64,000 bases of DNA from assembly GCF_022458985.1 (NCBI RefSeq), contig NC_061774.1:11026616-11090615 (forward strand), written 5' to 3'. A program made the position numbers and the translations under genes. This document shows positions 14,169 through 27,357 of this stretch, one piece after another (within the stretch, counting starts at the first letter, position 1; each line of letters opens with the position of its first letter). The notes under the pieces were generated by a model. That model was not told where the DNA came from. It saw nothing but the letters and a program-made list of their open reading frames with translations, and did no database searches. Origin of the DNA: Mugil cephalus (Eukaryota > Chordata > Actinopteri > Mugiliformes > Mugilidae).

Positions 14169-16079
14169 CTGCGTACACACGAACGCAGGCTGATGATTCA
14201 GAAAGGCAAGCTGTTCCTTTGGTGCAGAAAAGAATGCAAGGGGGAAAAGAGGGGAATGAGAGACAGACTGAATTGTGGTTTCCATTGCAAGTTGTGAGTC
14301 ACGAACACGAGGGAGGGACAGAGGAGGAAAAAAGAAAAAAAAAGACTATTCTGGGATGGCTGCTATAGCAACATAATAAGCAAGGGGGCAGGTACTTGCA
14401 GGGATGTTTCCATAGCAATGCCCTGTGTGTGTATGGATAAATATCACATGCCACAAAGTGTGTAATGTAGTAAGGAACTCTGGTCTACTTTGGTACACAA
14501 AGTTTCTAAGTGTTTGTAGCCATGATGATCTGCCCCCCCTTCCTCTTTTTCCGATTCAACATGCACGCTAGGCTCATCCAAACAGGGCAGATGCTTGGAA
14601 CACCTTTCACAGGTTTGGTCTTGCTACTGCTGCCACACTATTAAGTCACACTGGCCTCTGTTTAAACACACCAGGCCCGGCGATTTGACACACAAACACA
14701 AATACCATTGTGTTTGAACATGATTAGATTACTGCGTGATCAGTTTCTTTACAGTGTTACAGTACTGTTAAGTGTTCATTGAACCAAGAGGCGTGGTGAG
14801 GGCGTTCTCCTCCCTGTGCCTTGCCTCACCTCCCATCTGCTGTGCTTCGACACAGGCAGATACCTTCCTGAGCCGCACATTCCACTCATAGCTATAAATG
14901 TCCCATCTCCGTTTCTACGGGTGGGATGTAAACCACCGGCAAGTCTATACATGAAGCGATCAATCGGGTCGGTCTACCCAGGAAACTCCTTGGGCTCTAA
15001 ACCCTCTTTTATTTACCAAAACACTGAAAAAAGGAGGCGTCCTGAAAGGAAGAGAGACAAAAGCGGGTGGCTGATTTTTGTTCTTAGGCCTGTGAGAGCG
15101 GCCTGTTATTTATGAGAACATAAAGGATTGCCTTGGGCCAGTTTAAGGTAGCAGCACACACCCAAACCACAGCCGTGAAGCAACTATGACTAGCTTTTAA
15201 ATTCCATATTGCCTGATAAACAACGCTGCACACTTGGCACTGACCATGGCAACCGGAAGGTTGAAGAAACTGTTTTTAATTTGTTTAATGTTTCATTGCA
15301 GAAGTTATCCTTCTGTGTGCGTGCCTTTGTTTTGGTCTGAGACAACGATCAATAATGCTTCTGGCCTCCGTAGTCATGGTAGTGCATTATTATAGTCCAT
15401 ATTACAGTTATAGTTTGGTTTGACAACATGCCCCACCTCCACATTCTGGTAATATGAGCCAGAAGCAAATCTGGGGTTTCAAGTCCAAAATTGCAGGGGC
15501 TGTCTGTTTCCCCTCCATACCTCTCCTCTCTTCCCTCGTGTCACGCACTTCTCCTCTCCGCACTCGCACGCTGGCAACCGCTAATGCCGGGCAACAGAAA
15601 CCCACCAAGGAGCGACTACCAGCAATCACTTCTCTTGAATATGCCTCAGCTTAAGGCTGTTTGTTACTTGTAGACGCTCTTGCGTATCAGCTCGTCTCCC
15701 TCTGCCTTCTCCAGCTATTTCCCCTCGGAGGACTCACCTTTGACCTCCCTCATTCCATTCCAGTGCTGAGTTACTGTGCTGTGTTTTCGTGCCACAGAGA
15801 AATGTGCAGCTCTCTCACACACACACACACACCCCTGAAAGGCACTAATGGAAGGAAGAGCTTCTCACTCCGAAACAGAACATCTAAAGGTTACACGTTT
15901 CTGGTGTAACAAAAGCAGACGCACTTATGCGAATACCTGCCTATTATGAAAGTTTTACTTTTTCGTGCCCCCTCTGTTCTGCATGCATTTGTAAAAGTCC
16001 CAACTTTTTGAGTTTGATTCCAGCGCGCACGTCCCCGGCTGCTCCTCAAATGCAATCAGAGGACAGTCGAGGTGAAGCG

Positions 16080-16091
16080 GCCCCCTGGTGC
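16080..16091 (-). promoter_or_regulatory. CTCF-like motif
   Basis: Read on the minus strand the 12 bases are GCACCAGGGGGC, matching 11 of 12 positions of the CTCF core CCASYAGRKGGC. CTCF sites of this kind anchor chromatin loops, and vertebrate CTCF specificity is conserved in fish. One motif match in 64 kb is not strong evidence of occupancy. Confidence 0.3.
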
Positions 16092-18113
16092 TGAGTAAGG
16101 AACATTTTCCAGCCCCCATTCATTTTGCTCGGTGTGCCTGCGTGCATGCGTGCATGTGTGCGAGTGTGTTTGTGGTCGCCGAAGCCCAATTCCAGACTAC
16201 AGTCTCAGGAAACCTCATAAAAGCTCGGGGGTGGGATTGTGGCGGCTGGGGTTGTTTCTGTCCTCCTAGAGACGTCCCTCTGACAACAGTCGTAATGGCC
16301 ATTAGGAGCAGACACTGAAGCAGGGCCGTAAACACGCCAAAGAGCAGGAAAGCGTCTATATGTAGGGATTTAAGCAGCTAAAAATACCGCCGCATTCCTA
16401 TGGCTAATCATAACTGGGTAATTTTAGAGTCGCAAAAACAGCAGACCCATACATGAAGTGTTTCTTCAGGAAAAAAAAAGTGTGCGTTGCGGCAGTTCAG
16501 GCTCCGATTCCCCACTTCTTCACCTCGCAGTTTGGAGCCCTCCGCTGACTACCTCACCCTTTTCCAGATGTGCGTCTTGAACCACCAGATGCTCAGCACA
16601 TGCATACCATGTCTAAAGCTCCTACTGGGGGCTGACAGCCACACAGGGACCTTGTGTGGTGAAACAATACAGCCTCTCTCTGTGTTCCTCCCTCACTAGC
16701 GCTGCTCACTGCTGCGAACTGCTTTTAACAAAACCCCCCCAACTGCCCACCCACCCGCCCCCTCACCCCTCGCGCGAGGACGTAGAAAAATGTCCTGAGA
16801 GCAAGGATCAGGAGAGAGGAAGGAAAACGTAGTGAGTGTGTGGCCAAGAGAGGAATAAAGACCAGAGGGAGGAAGGTTGGCAGGACTGGAAGAGAAAATG
16901 TTGCTGTTGGCATAAAACTGCTTATTGTTCTTGTGGCTTGCTTGAGTTTAGCTCTTTAACTCTGAAGTTCCTAAACATAAGTGAGGACCGGATTATTGTC
17001 CGGACTTGAAGTCGCAGCTATTGCGCAGGGAACTCGCCTCTGAATCATCCGTGTTCATTCCTCTCTCCTGGCGTTGATTTCAGATTTAATTGGCGGGGCG
17101 AACGAGCTTTTGCAACACCTCTCCCTCAGCAGTCGAAGGGTTAGCCGTCAGCGGTGTTGTAACGGCTGCAGTGCTGCGGGTGAAGTCGAAGTTATTTGCT
17201 CAAGTTACAGCCCTCTTCCACCGTGATCCACAGGATGGGTGAGTCATGTGTTCAAGGACTTGGGCGCTTCACTGTTGTGGGAACATTTCCATTTTCTGAT
17301 TTCCATGAGACCACAGAACAAACTAAAATGGCCTCCCCAGTTCGACACCACGGTGGAACTATGGCTGGGCCAAAGCGATCCTGAATCACGCTTAGCAAGT
17401 AGGAAAAAATGACACATCTGACTCACTCTGGGATGAGAGTCCTCTCTTGTGCATCTCTCATGTGTGTGTGGATGCATGAATCAGACGGAAAGCACAGAGA
17501 TCCGCCCAAGAGCTTCCAAACTGTATAATTTCACAACGTATCCACAACGTAAATTGCACAAAAGGCATTATTCAAACGTCTCTAAACTGCCATTTAAACA
17601 TGACAGGAACTTCTGACATGAAGATAAGGTATATGGACTCTTTGAACGAGTCGGTCCAGGTGTCTCTATTTTACCTGCAGTCACGTACAATGAGGCCCCA
17701 AACAAAGAAATCAAGGACAAGCCAGGGTGCAGATGTGGGAACAGTCAACAGCCAACGATCAAATGCGTTATACAAACTTCTCATTTGCTGGGTGTGTCTG
17801 ATGAAAGCAGAGTCATTTGTCTTCACAGGCCATCAACTCGAGCAGACACAGTTCACGCAAAAAAAATATTTATGAAAGAGAGACTTTCGCCCCAGTTTAG
17901 GCGCTCAGTCTGACACGAGACTGCCGACTGGTTCGGCTGAATGGAAGGCCTATCTCTGCTTTGTTTTGTTGCCTTTAATGACACCAACTTGCAGAAGTGA
18001 GCTCTGAAACCTGGCATTTCAGCATTTGACTGGGGTGTGGTCAGACCGCACCAGCTTTTGTAGCCGCCCTTCAAGTGAATAGATCAGTCACAAAGAAGTG
18101 CCAATGAATGATA

Positions 18114-18115
<2 letters not shown>

Positions 18116-18166
<51 letters not shown>
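18116..18166. repeat. (AT)n microsatellite
   Basis: About 50 bp of uninterrupted AT dinucleotides, ending where the sequence changes to GTAAAATG. Confidence 0.97.
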
Positions 18167-18169
<3 letters not shown>

Positions 18170-19160
18170 AAATGTGACCGACTTAAAAGATCTGGCTGAG
18201 ATTTCAAAGAGTTACTAGTACCACTTGGAGTATGTGTTTCTTTTTGAATCGCTGCTAAATTCTAAAGCACATTCATAAAAAGGCTTTAAATGAAGTCCAC
18301 TCACTCGTGGTACAACATATTAAGAGTAAGTTTCTAGGGAGTTAGAAGGGGAAAACCGGTAATTGAAGTACACATTTTATGTTGACGACCCTTGCCCTGG
18401 AGCTTCCAAGAGGAGTTCCTTATAAAGGATTGCAGGCCTCTTTCCCTCAGGGAGGTAGAGGCGAATCAAAACAAGAACCCATAGTTTAAAAGCAAACAAC
18501 ATTCTCATCTTTGGAAACCACGAGAGTTCAGCCCAGTCATTTTCTCTGGATGCTCTCCATTAAACATATCTAGAACTTGCCTGCCCTCTGCAGGGTTCAT
18601 GGAAAAGTGCAAGGGCTGGACAGCTTTCAGGGAGCGACTTAAATCATTCAAGGCTTTTTCCTTCAAGCTAGAAGGTTAATGTAGTCACCTGTTCACAAAA
18701 CCAGTGGACTCAGTCTTGCAAAAGGCTGCAGTGACTTGTTACCAAGTTGAAAGGTGTGATTTTACTGAACCCTGCTGGTCAAAGTTTCAAAAGACATCTG
18801 GAAACAAACCCAGCAACACCCGTGACTTGTGGTTTTAAATGCACACTTGAGCACCAGTGATGCGAGTGTCACTTCTACAAAATGGCAGCACGTGTTTTTT
18901 TTTCCTCCCAACTTTTAGCTTGATGCCAAATAAAGACTTTAAACTGCTATTGCATTGGCTATTCAGGTTCATTTGACCAAATAAATGGTTCATTTAAACT
19001 TTTGTCCAGTAACATTTTTGAGGAATTTAGAAAGTTGAATAGATTTGTTGATGTTTCAGTAATTTACAAGACAAAAGCACAAAACCTCTAAAAAAAACAA
19101 AACAAAGAGAGGTCACACACCACAGGCTTCAAATACCTTGGATGGAATTGTGGGAAATTC

Positions 19161-19166
19161 TTTATT
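19161..19166 (-). terminator. eef1g: eef1g polyadenylation signal
   Basis: The plus strand reads TTTATT, giving a canonical AATAAA on the minus strand about 175 nt downstream of the eef1g stop codon. A short 3' UTR is expected for this highly expressed gene. It is the only canonical signal in the first 200 nt after the stop. Confidence 0.75.
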
Positions 19167-19340
19167 TCGCAAGTCATAACAACAAAAACCAGTTTGGGGG
19201 CCACTGAGACAAATTCACTCGTCTTCAAACACTGTCATTCCAGGTCGCAGTTAAGCACGTGTGGCTGAAAGTTCATAGGTTTTAAGTGTCGGAGAGCAGA
19301 AGCGCGCTGAGTGCTTTCGTTGGACTGTCTCAGTGTCCTC

Positions 19341-22300
19341 TCACTTGAAGACCTTGCCCTGGTTGAAGGGTTTTCCCACGTGCTTGAATTCTCCCTCCCA
19401 GGCAAAGTACTCTTTTACCATGGTCTTGCACTCCTCGCTGTCTGGATCCAGCTTGCGCCAGTCATATGATTCGTAGTCAATCTGCCAGTCTTGACAAAGC
19501 TGGAAGGGAAATGGGAAGAATTACTTTAAACATCTGACTCGGTGGTGTACCACTGCTGCCATCAGATGTTAGATCACACAATTCATTATTTCCAGTTTGC
19601 ATTAAAGCTGCATGACACTTTGTCATTACAGCCGACACCATCTAGCAGATTTGTTCTGAGAAGCACTTGGGCATAGCCAAGGGTTTCTAAGGGACCACAG
19701 TAAACAATGGCAAGTGGCAATAGCCAGAAACTAATGAATCCGTAAATACCTGTACATACTTTGTTTACCTCGTTACATTTAAATACCCCAAGGGCAAGTG
19801 TAGTGCTTGACTGTTTGTGGCCACAGCATGAACCAGCCTTTTAACTCACTGAACAAGGGTTGACTGGGATGAATGTGGTCTTTAGTCTCTCTTCCCCCAT
19901 CAGATTAAGACTTGGTGCCATGATTGGACACCGCCTTGCCCAAAGACAGGGGACATCTACTTGCATGGTAAATCATCATCAATATCAAACCGTTTACTGT
20001 GAGATCACTCATTAATATTGTGTTTCCACAGTTAACAATGCAGAGCTGCAAACCTACATGTGGAGGTTTGACTAAATCAAACCTAAGTCATAACCAGCCA
20101 GTAAATGTTTGAGGTGGCGGACGCTCTCTAGTCCAAGCGTTAAGTGTGTGCGCCCTTTTGAATACTTACTTGGAAGGCCAGCTCTTGGCCTCTGAACACC
20201 CAGATGCCCGAGATGCAGCTGTCGTTGTTTGTGCCAAACAAGATGACACTAGCAAAGGCGTTCTTTCTGAGTTTGTCCAGGCGCTGGAACATGCCTGTTT
20301 AGAAACAGCGAGGAGTTTTAGACAACGATTATCTAAACACTCTGGCTTTGACTCTATTGAAACAAATTTCATAAACATTATGTCGTCAGACTTTCCAGAC
20401 ATGGGACAATATTCTGTCTTATGTAATGTGACCACAGCATGAACCAGCCTTTTTACTCACTGAATTAGAGACGACTGGGATGAATATGGTTTACAATTTC
20501 TCTTCCCCTGTCAGATTAAGACTTGGTGCCACAGCTGGACACCGCCTTGCCCAATGACAGGGGACAACTGCTTTTCCTCCTAATTAAATATAAAATGCAA
20601 AGTACACCCCTTGCAGTGGACTACCAGGGGACCTTACTGTGGAACAGATGTGTATTTTGGGAGATGACAAGTATATCATATTTAAAACATTTAGTGACCC
20701 GATAATCTAATCAAGCCTGTTTTCCTTCCAAGAACTTTGCTTGAGGTGTTTTCAATATTATCTATTCTCAAGACAAGCATTGGCCTTATCAAAGACCAGC
20801 CCTGGTTTACTTACAACTATTCATTAATCAGAATTGACCTTAATCTCCTGTGCTTTTCTTGCATTTTGCACACAAAAAAGCTTTTGTCTTTCACATCTAT
20901 GAGGACAACTGGTTTCGATCCCATCTTGCATTGAACATAGGAGTCAACCTGAACAAACGAAGACTCGCCCAACACATAAACCGGCAACACCCCATGTCCC
21001 GACCTCCACCATATAAAAATAAAGATGCGTTTAAATGAACCTTAACACAGAAAGCCAAAATCACTTCCTTAAGAGTGTGGTGTATGTGGCCGTTGCCAAG
21101 TCTCACCTGTGATAAGGTTGCAGCTCATAAAGGTGTGTGACAGTTCTTCAGGGAATTTGTATTGGCTGTACCAGATTGAGTAACCCTCACGGTCAAAGTG
21201 CTCCCAGAAGTGGGGAAGGGCTACTGTCAGGGTGTCCTCGTTGGAATACTTTCTCTTGAACTCATCCATGACAAACGAGCTAAAAGGAAAGGAAAAGAGA
21301 CCAGGTCACATATATAGATCTGCTGTTGGTACATGGAAGGGGCAGAAAGTAGCTCAGTGAAGGAGATAAAATGTGATATAGGTGGATTCTTTTAACCGAA
21401 TTTTGTTTTCATTTTAATTATTTGTGCTTTGGAAATATCTACACACATTAATCCATATTCCTGCTGTGTAATCTTTAAATACAGCAGCTTTAGATGTTTC
21501 CCATCTATCCGTTTGTGGCCACAGCATGAACCAGCCTTTTAACTCACTGAATCAGAGATGACTGGGATGAATGTGGTCTTTAATTTTTCTTCCCCTGTCA
21601 GATTAAGACTTGGTGCCATAACTGGACACCGCCTTGCCCAAAGACAGGGGACAATTTATCCCTCCCTAGACAAGAGATCTGTCTTACATGTGCAGGCCTG
21701 TTACCACTCAAACACAGTCTGCAGAAAACATCTTGCATAATAACTGAATGCTCAATAAGCCACTGAATGCTGCAAATGCAGTGTCTTCTCTCACCAATAT
21801 GCATGTCTTTCATGTAGAGGACAAGCACTCAGGGGTGACAAAAATCAAATCTAAGGTGACTTGTTTCATGTGACTGCACTGTGGATCAACAAATCTATAA
21901 AGTGCAAGAATAAATGAGACATCTTCTGAATAACTAAATGTAAAGCAAAGATTGTCCACCTCTTTGGCAGGTGTGCAAAGGGGTCCTTGGTTTTGGGCTC
22001 TGCAGCCAAGACATCATCGAAGTCGTCGGTTTCCTCTTCTGGTGCAGGCTTCTTCTCTTCCTTTTTCTTCTCTTTCTTCTCCTGGGGCTTGGCTGCCTCC
22101 TTTCCTCCCTTCTCCTTCTTGGCAGGGGTCTCCTTCTTAGGCTGCATCTCAGCAAATTTCTTGGCTGGAGGAATGGAACAAAACAATAAAAAAAATGTGT
22201 TTTCTGTTAAATGTTGCAATTATCCATCTTTTGTTTTGTAACACATTCTGGCTGGGATTTAGAAAAAAAAGACTTAAGCTTAAAGTATTTGCCTTTGAAA

Positions 22301-24810
22301 TCAATTAAGTATTTTACAAATTACCCCGACACTTAAGTTTTGTGCACCCTAGAATGACAAAAACTTACATTACATAAGCCTTATATAAAAGAGAAAGAAT
22401 GCAAATAACTTCAATCTGAGGAGCAGACATTTAAACTGAACACGGCTTTTCCAAAAGTAAGCAAAAGTTGCATCTTAAGGAGCGGTTTAAACGAACGCGA
22501 AGGAAAAGGATGCCAAAAAGCTAGATACAAGGACCTCAGTCACACAGCAAATTTAATTTCATATCACTCCTCACATTTGAGTCAACCGTCACAACCGCAT
22601 GATAAGTCTAATCTTCTAAATTATACACTTCCCTCCTACCACCTTCTGATCTTGCCGTTGGTGACTCACCATCAAACTGGGCCATCTTCTCGCACAGCTT
22701 GACCTCCCCGAGGACAGCCTTGAACTGGGGCTGGTTGACGCAGGTGACAAACCAGCGGGTGACGTTGGGATAAGGCTGACGGAAAGAAGGCTCAAGGACC
22801 TAGAGGGGACAGACGTGGCCAAGAGATCACTAAAGAAACTTGCAAAACAAACAAAAATTTTTTTTTGCCGTTTTTTGTTGTAATGTTTCTGCTGTGTGCA
22901 TGTCAAACCTGTTTGTAGAGCCAGAGCATGGAGCAGGCCACGGTGATGTCAGCCAGGGAGACTCTCTCTCCCACAAGGAAGGTACGGGTGTTCAGGTGTT
23001 GGTTCAGGACAGATAAGGCCTTTTTCACATCCTCCTTGGCCTGCTCTGTGGCCTGGGTCGACCCAGAGAGAACAATTACTTAGAACGCAGTCCAGTGCCA
23101 AGTCACAACAACAGGATGCTGCACCCTGGCCAGCGGCCCGCTTTCCACCACAGCTACCACCAAATCAATTTAACCAGAATATGCTGAGCCGCACACCTGC
23201 TTGTTGAACTGCATGATCCCCAGAGTAGGGAAGACCCACGCGCTGGCCGGAGGGATGATCTCCGAGTCAGCAAAGCTCACCCACTGCAGCACCTGGGCTG
23301 CTGCCTGAGGGGTCGCGCCGCGCAGGGCATCATTGCTCACTGTTGATGAGAGAAAGAAAATAGTCTGAATGTTATGTAGGTATTTTCACGTTATGAACTC
23401 TGTATCTCAACATTGATGAAACCATCCATGAGCTAGTCTGTCTATATCAGAATGAGAGTCGAGTAGCACTATTACGATTTCCTTATTGAATGCAATAATA
23501 AAGTATGCATGCCACTTGGATTGGTCAATCCACACGTCTGCCAAAAGAAATCTACCGTAATAGAGAGAGATTTAAAAAAAAAAACATCAAAAAGCAAGAC
23601 TTACGGTAGTGAGCAATGGCATTACTCTCAAACAGACAGAAGCCGTCATCTCCCTGGTAGGCAGGTACCTACAAGTAACAGACAAATGATGATGAATGTG
23701 TCTTTATGCAGAGAATCAAAGAGTGCATGTGCAGATGTGTTAAGCAGCAGTCCACAAACCAGGAGGAGAACCACCGTCAACTCAAGGATAACCCTTACCT
23801 TGCCCAGAGGGAAGTTGTTGAGGAAGGCAGGAGTACGGTTTGTCTGCCCGAAGGTGAAGGCAGGGGTGTTGCTGGCGACTTTGAGGCGAGCACCACTGTA
23901 CTGGGCTGCAATCTGGGCCTTGAAGGCCCGCCAGTTCTCTGGGTACGTGTACAGGGTCTGAAAGAAAACCGAGAATAATCACCAACAATCAAAACTGATT
24001 TTACAAGGCGCATTTTTAAACATTTACTAAGAAAGCTCTAATGGAAATATCTCAGTTTTATTAATACATACACTTTGGTGCAAAACAGATCTGTCATGAT
24101 GCAGTATTATGAAAAGTTGGGATAGACAGAATTGCTAAATTAAAAAGGGACCAGAGAAGCTTAAAAGTAACTTGAGCTTTAAATGCTGCGCACAAATGAA
24201 TGACACCACGGTCAGGCATTTAAAACTCACCGTGCAACGAGAGGAGCACGGTACAAACATTAGGAGACAAACCCCTAATAAATTCCAGCTACTAACAAGG
24301 CCGATGAACTTTAATTAACCAACTATAAGGATTCATTCAGCCTCTTTAGCGTGGTTATTAGCTTGCTTCTCATGCTAATTAGCCATCATTTCTGGTAATA
24401 TAACCAGTCTTCGAGCTTTTCAAAAATAAACTCAACCCACAAACCAGATTTGGGACATAATAACTGTACGTAAGAGTTTAGAGAAGAAGAAAAGCTTTAG
24501 AAAATTAAAAGTTGAGCTTTCCAGCGTGAAACAGCTGTGATAACGTGGCACAAGCCTTGGCTAGGAGCGTCGTCATTCAATTTCAATGCGTCGCCGGGAT
24601 AGCAAAAGCTAACCTCAGTCAGAATGAACACCGAGTATTTTACTGGAAATAAACACTTCAACAGTCAGCAAACAATCCGTAGGTGACGTTTTCGTAAAAA
24701 CCTGCTCAACAATAACGAAGATGGGTCTGATTAATGACGGATTGCGACCGAAAACTGTAAAGAAAGCCCATGACTCCAACGCTCTCCATCTTACTCACCC
24801 CTGCCGCCAT
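19341..24810 (-). CDS. eef1g: Elongation factor 1-gamma (eEF1G), complete
   Basis: eEF1G is the structural subunit of the eEF1B complex, which recharges eEF1A with GTP during translation elongation in the cytosol. Ten coding exons, in transcript order: 24799-24810, 23799-23957, 23605-23668, 23197-23339, 22909-23052, 22670-22799, 21960-22164, 21107-21279, 20170-20294 and 19341-19499. All junctions are GT-AG and in phase. They sum to 1314 nt, or 437 aa, the same length as the human protein as I recall it. The product starts [14 protein letters not shown] glutathione-S-transferase-like N-terminal and middle part (exons 2-6) is followed by a Lys/Glu/Pro-rich linker (exon 7). The conserved C-terminal domain has [13 protein letters not shown] and FMSCNLITG and ends [10 protein letters not shown]. 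The start is fixed by the 4-codon first exon. The last three introns each host an H/ACA snoRNA. No frameshift or premature stop was found. Confidence 0.98.
19813..19954 (-). ncRNA. H/ACA-box snoRNA, copy A (eef1g intron 9)
   Basis: On the host strand the RNA has two hairpins. The 5' lower stem CCCCTGTC pairs with GATGGGGG (all eight pairs, including G-U). An H box (ANANNA type, AGAGAG region) follows. In the second hairpin, CCACA pairs with TGTGG, with an inner CCAGTC/GGCTGG stem. The RNA ends ACAAAC, that is ACA three bases from the 3' end. The spacing from the 3' pocket to ACA is 14 nt, the canonical distance. Pockets are identical to copies B and C. Such RNAs guide pseudouridylation with dyskerin in the nucleolus and are released from spliced introns. 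The 5' boundary is approximate. The likely family is SNORA57/U99, which I recall being hosted by EEF1G in human. Confidence 0.85.
20424..20565 (-). ncRNA. H/ACA-box snoRNA, copy B (eef1g intron 8)
   Basis: This is the same two-hairpin RNA as copies A and C, about 129 nt upstream of the next exon. The 5' stem is CCCCTGTC with GACAGGGG, perfectly paired. The H box region is AAGAGAAA. The 3' lower stem is ACCATA with TGTGGT, which differs from the CCACA/TGTGG pair of the other copies by changes on both sides that keep pairing. The 3' end is ACATTA, ACA plus three bases. Guide segments TTCATC and TTCATGC (3' pocket) and TTGGGCA and AATCT (5' pocket) are unchanged. It is the most diverged of the three outside the stems and guides, as expected for a copy under structural constraint. 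Confidence 0.85.
21511..21652 (-). ncRNA. H/ACA-box snoRNA, copy C (eef1g intron 7)
   Basis: The 5' hairpin has an 8-bp perfect lower stem (CCCCTGTC/GACAGGGG) and an upper stem GGTG-U-CC closed by GG-CACC. The H box lies in AAGAAAAATTA. The 3' hairpin has CCACA/TGTGG below and CCAGTC/GGCTGG above the pocket. The tail is ACAAAC. Pocket-to-box distances are 14 nt on the 3' side and 14-15 nt on the 5' side, as the family requires. Predicted pairing of the 3' pocket is GCAUGAA-(UG)-GAUGAA, a sequence I recall from 28S rRNA just after helix 69. The snoRNA lies in the sense direction of eef1g, so it is processed from the host intron. Confidence 0.87.
23958..24798 (-). other. eef1g: eef1g intron 1
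   Basis: This 841-nt intron separates the 4-codon first exon from exon 2. It is AT-rich and shows no further snoRNA-like fold or coding block. Long first introns in translation-factor genes often carry transcriptional enhancer activity, but nothing specific is recognisable here. Confidence 0.7.
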
Positions 24811-24900
24811 CTTCAGGACGAGAGAAAGAAAGAACGTCGGCGCGCATCAGTGACGTATTTACGGCCACACCACGTGCGCGCCCTTGAAATTTCCGCGTTC
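24811..24900 (-). promoter_or_regulatory. eef1g: eef1g core promoter with 5' TOP tract
   Basis: Immediately upstream of the ATG the minus strand carries a pyrimidine tract (about 24820-24834, TTCTTTCTTTCTCTC) only about 10 nt before the start codon. This fits a 5' terminal oligopyrimidine leader, the hallmark of mTOR-regulated translation-machinery mRNAs, including EEF1G. Further upstream are a TGACGTA CRE-like half site and a CACGTG E-box embedded in GC-rich sequence. The exact start site is inferred. Confidence 0.6.
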
Positions 24901-25028
24901 ACGTTTAGCATCATGGTCTACAACATCACTTTTCACAATATTTGACCTTAATATACAAAAAATAACAACACAATGTAAAACTACGAGAATGAGACAATGA
25001 TACTAAGGTAAAAGAACAAATGAAATAC

Positions 25029-25034
25029 TTTATT
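25029..25034 (-). terminator. polr2g: polr2g polyadenylation signal
   Basis: TTTATT on the plus strand is AATAAA on the minus strand, about 330 nt past the polr2g stop codon. It precedes the eef1g promoter by about 200 bp, so the two minus-strand genes are tightly packed head to tail. Confidence 0.6.
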
Positions 25035-25363
25035 ACAGCCCGTGTACAAAAGAAACACGCAATATATAGGTATGATTCAAATTATGAATGCTACATAAAT
25101 AGCAACTAACTAAAGTACTTGTGGGCACCACTTTTGAACTTGGAAAGCATCTCTTGAGCCTGTTTACAACATTTGACTCTTAAACCAGTTACAATAAAAA
25201 TCAACAAATATAGGCTGTACAGCAAAATAATAAAAGAAGTAACTATGATGTTTGACGACGTGCTACCATAACCTTACGCAGTAAAAAATTATTAGTTTTA
25301 CCAAAAGCATAACCAGACTTGAGTATAAAATGTCCCTAGTGGAGTGTGCTCCCCTGAGGTAAA

Positions 25364-27357
<1,994 letters not shown>

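Larger units (their letters stand above)
13558..19160. other. Gene-free stretch upstream of the eef1g 3' end
   Basis: This contains two CA runs (14101-14168 and a short one near 15817-15833), an AT run at 18116-18166, a CTCF-like motif at 16080-16091 and a GC-richer patch around 16740-17350. No splice-bounded coding block or RNA gene was recognised on either strand. Confidence 0.4.

Noticed and set aside
23509..23961. 150-codon plus-strand open frame
   Set aside because: It overlaps eef1g exons 2 and 3 antisense and crosses their introns, so it is a shadow of the eef1g gene.
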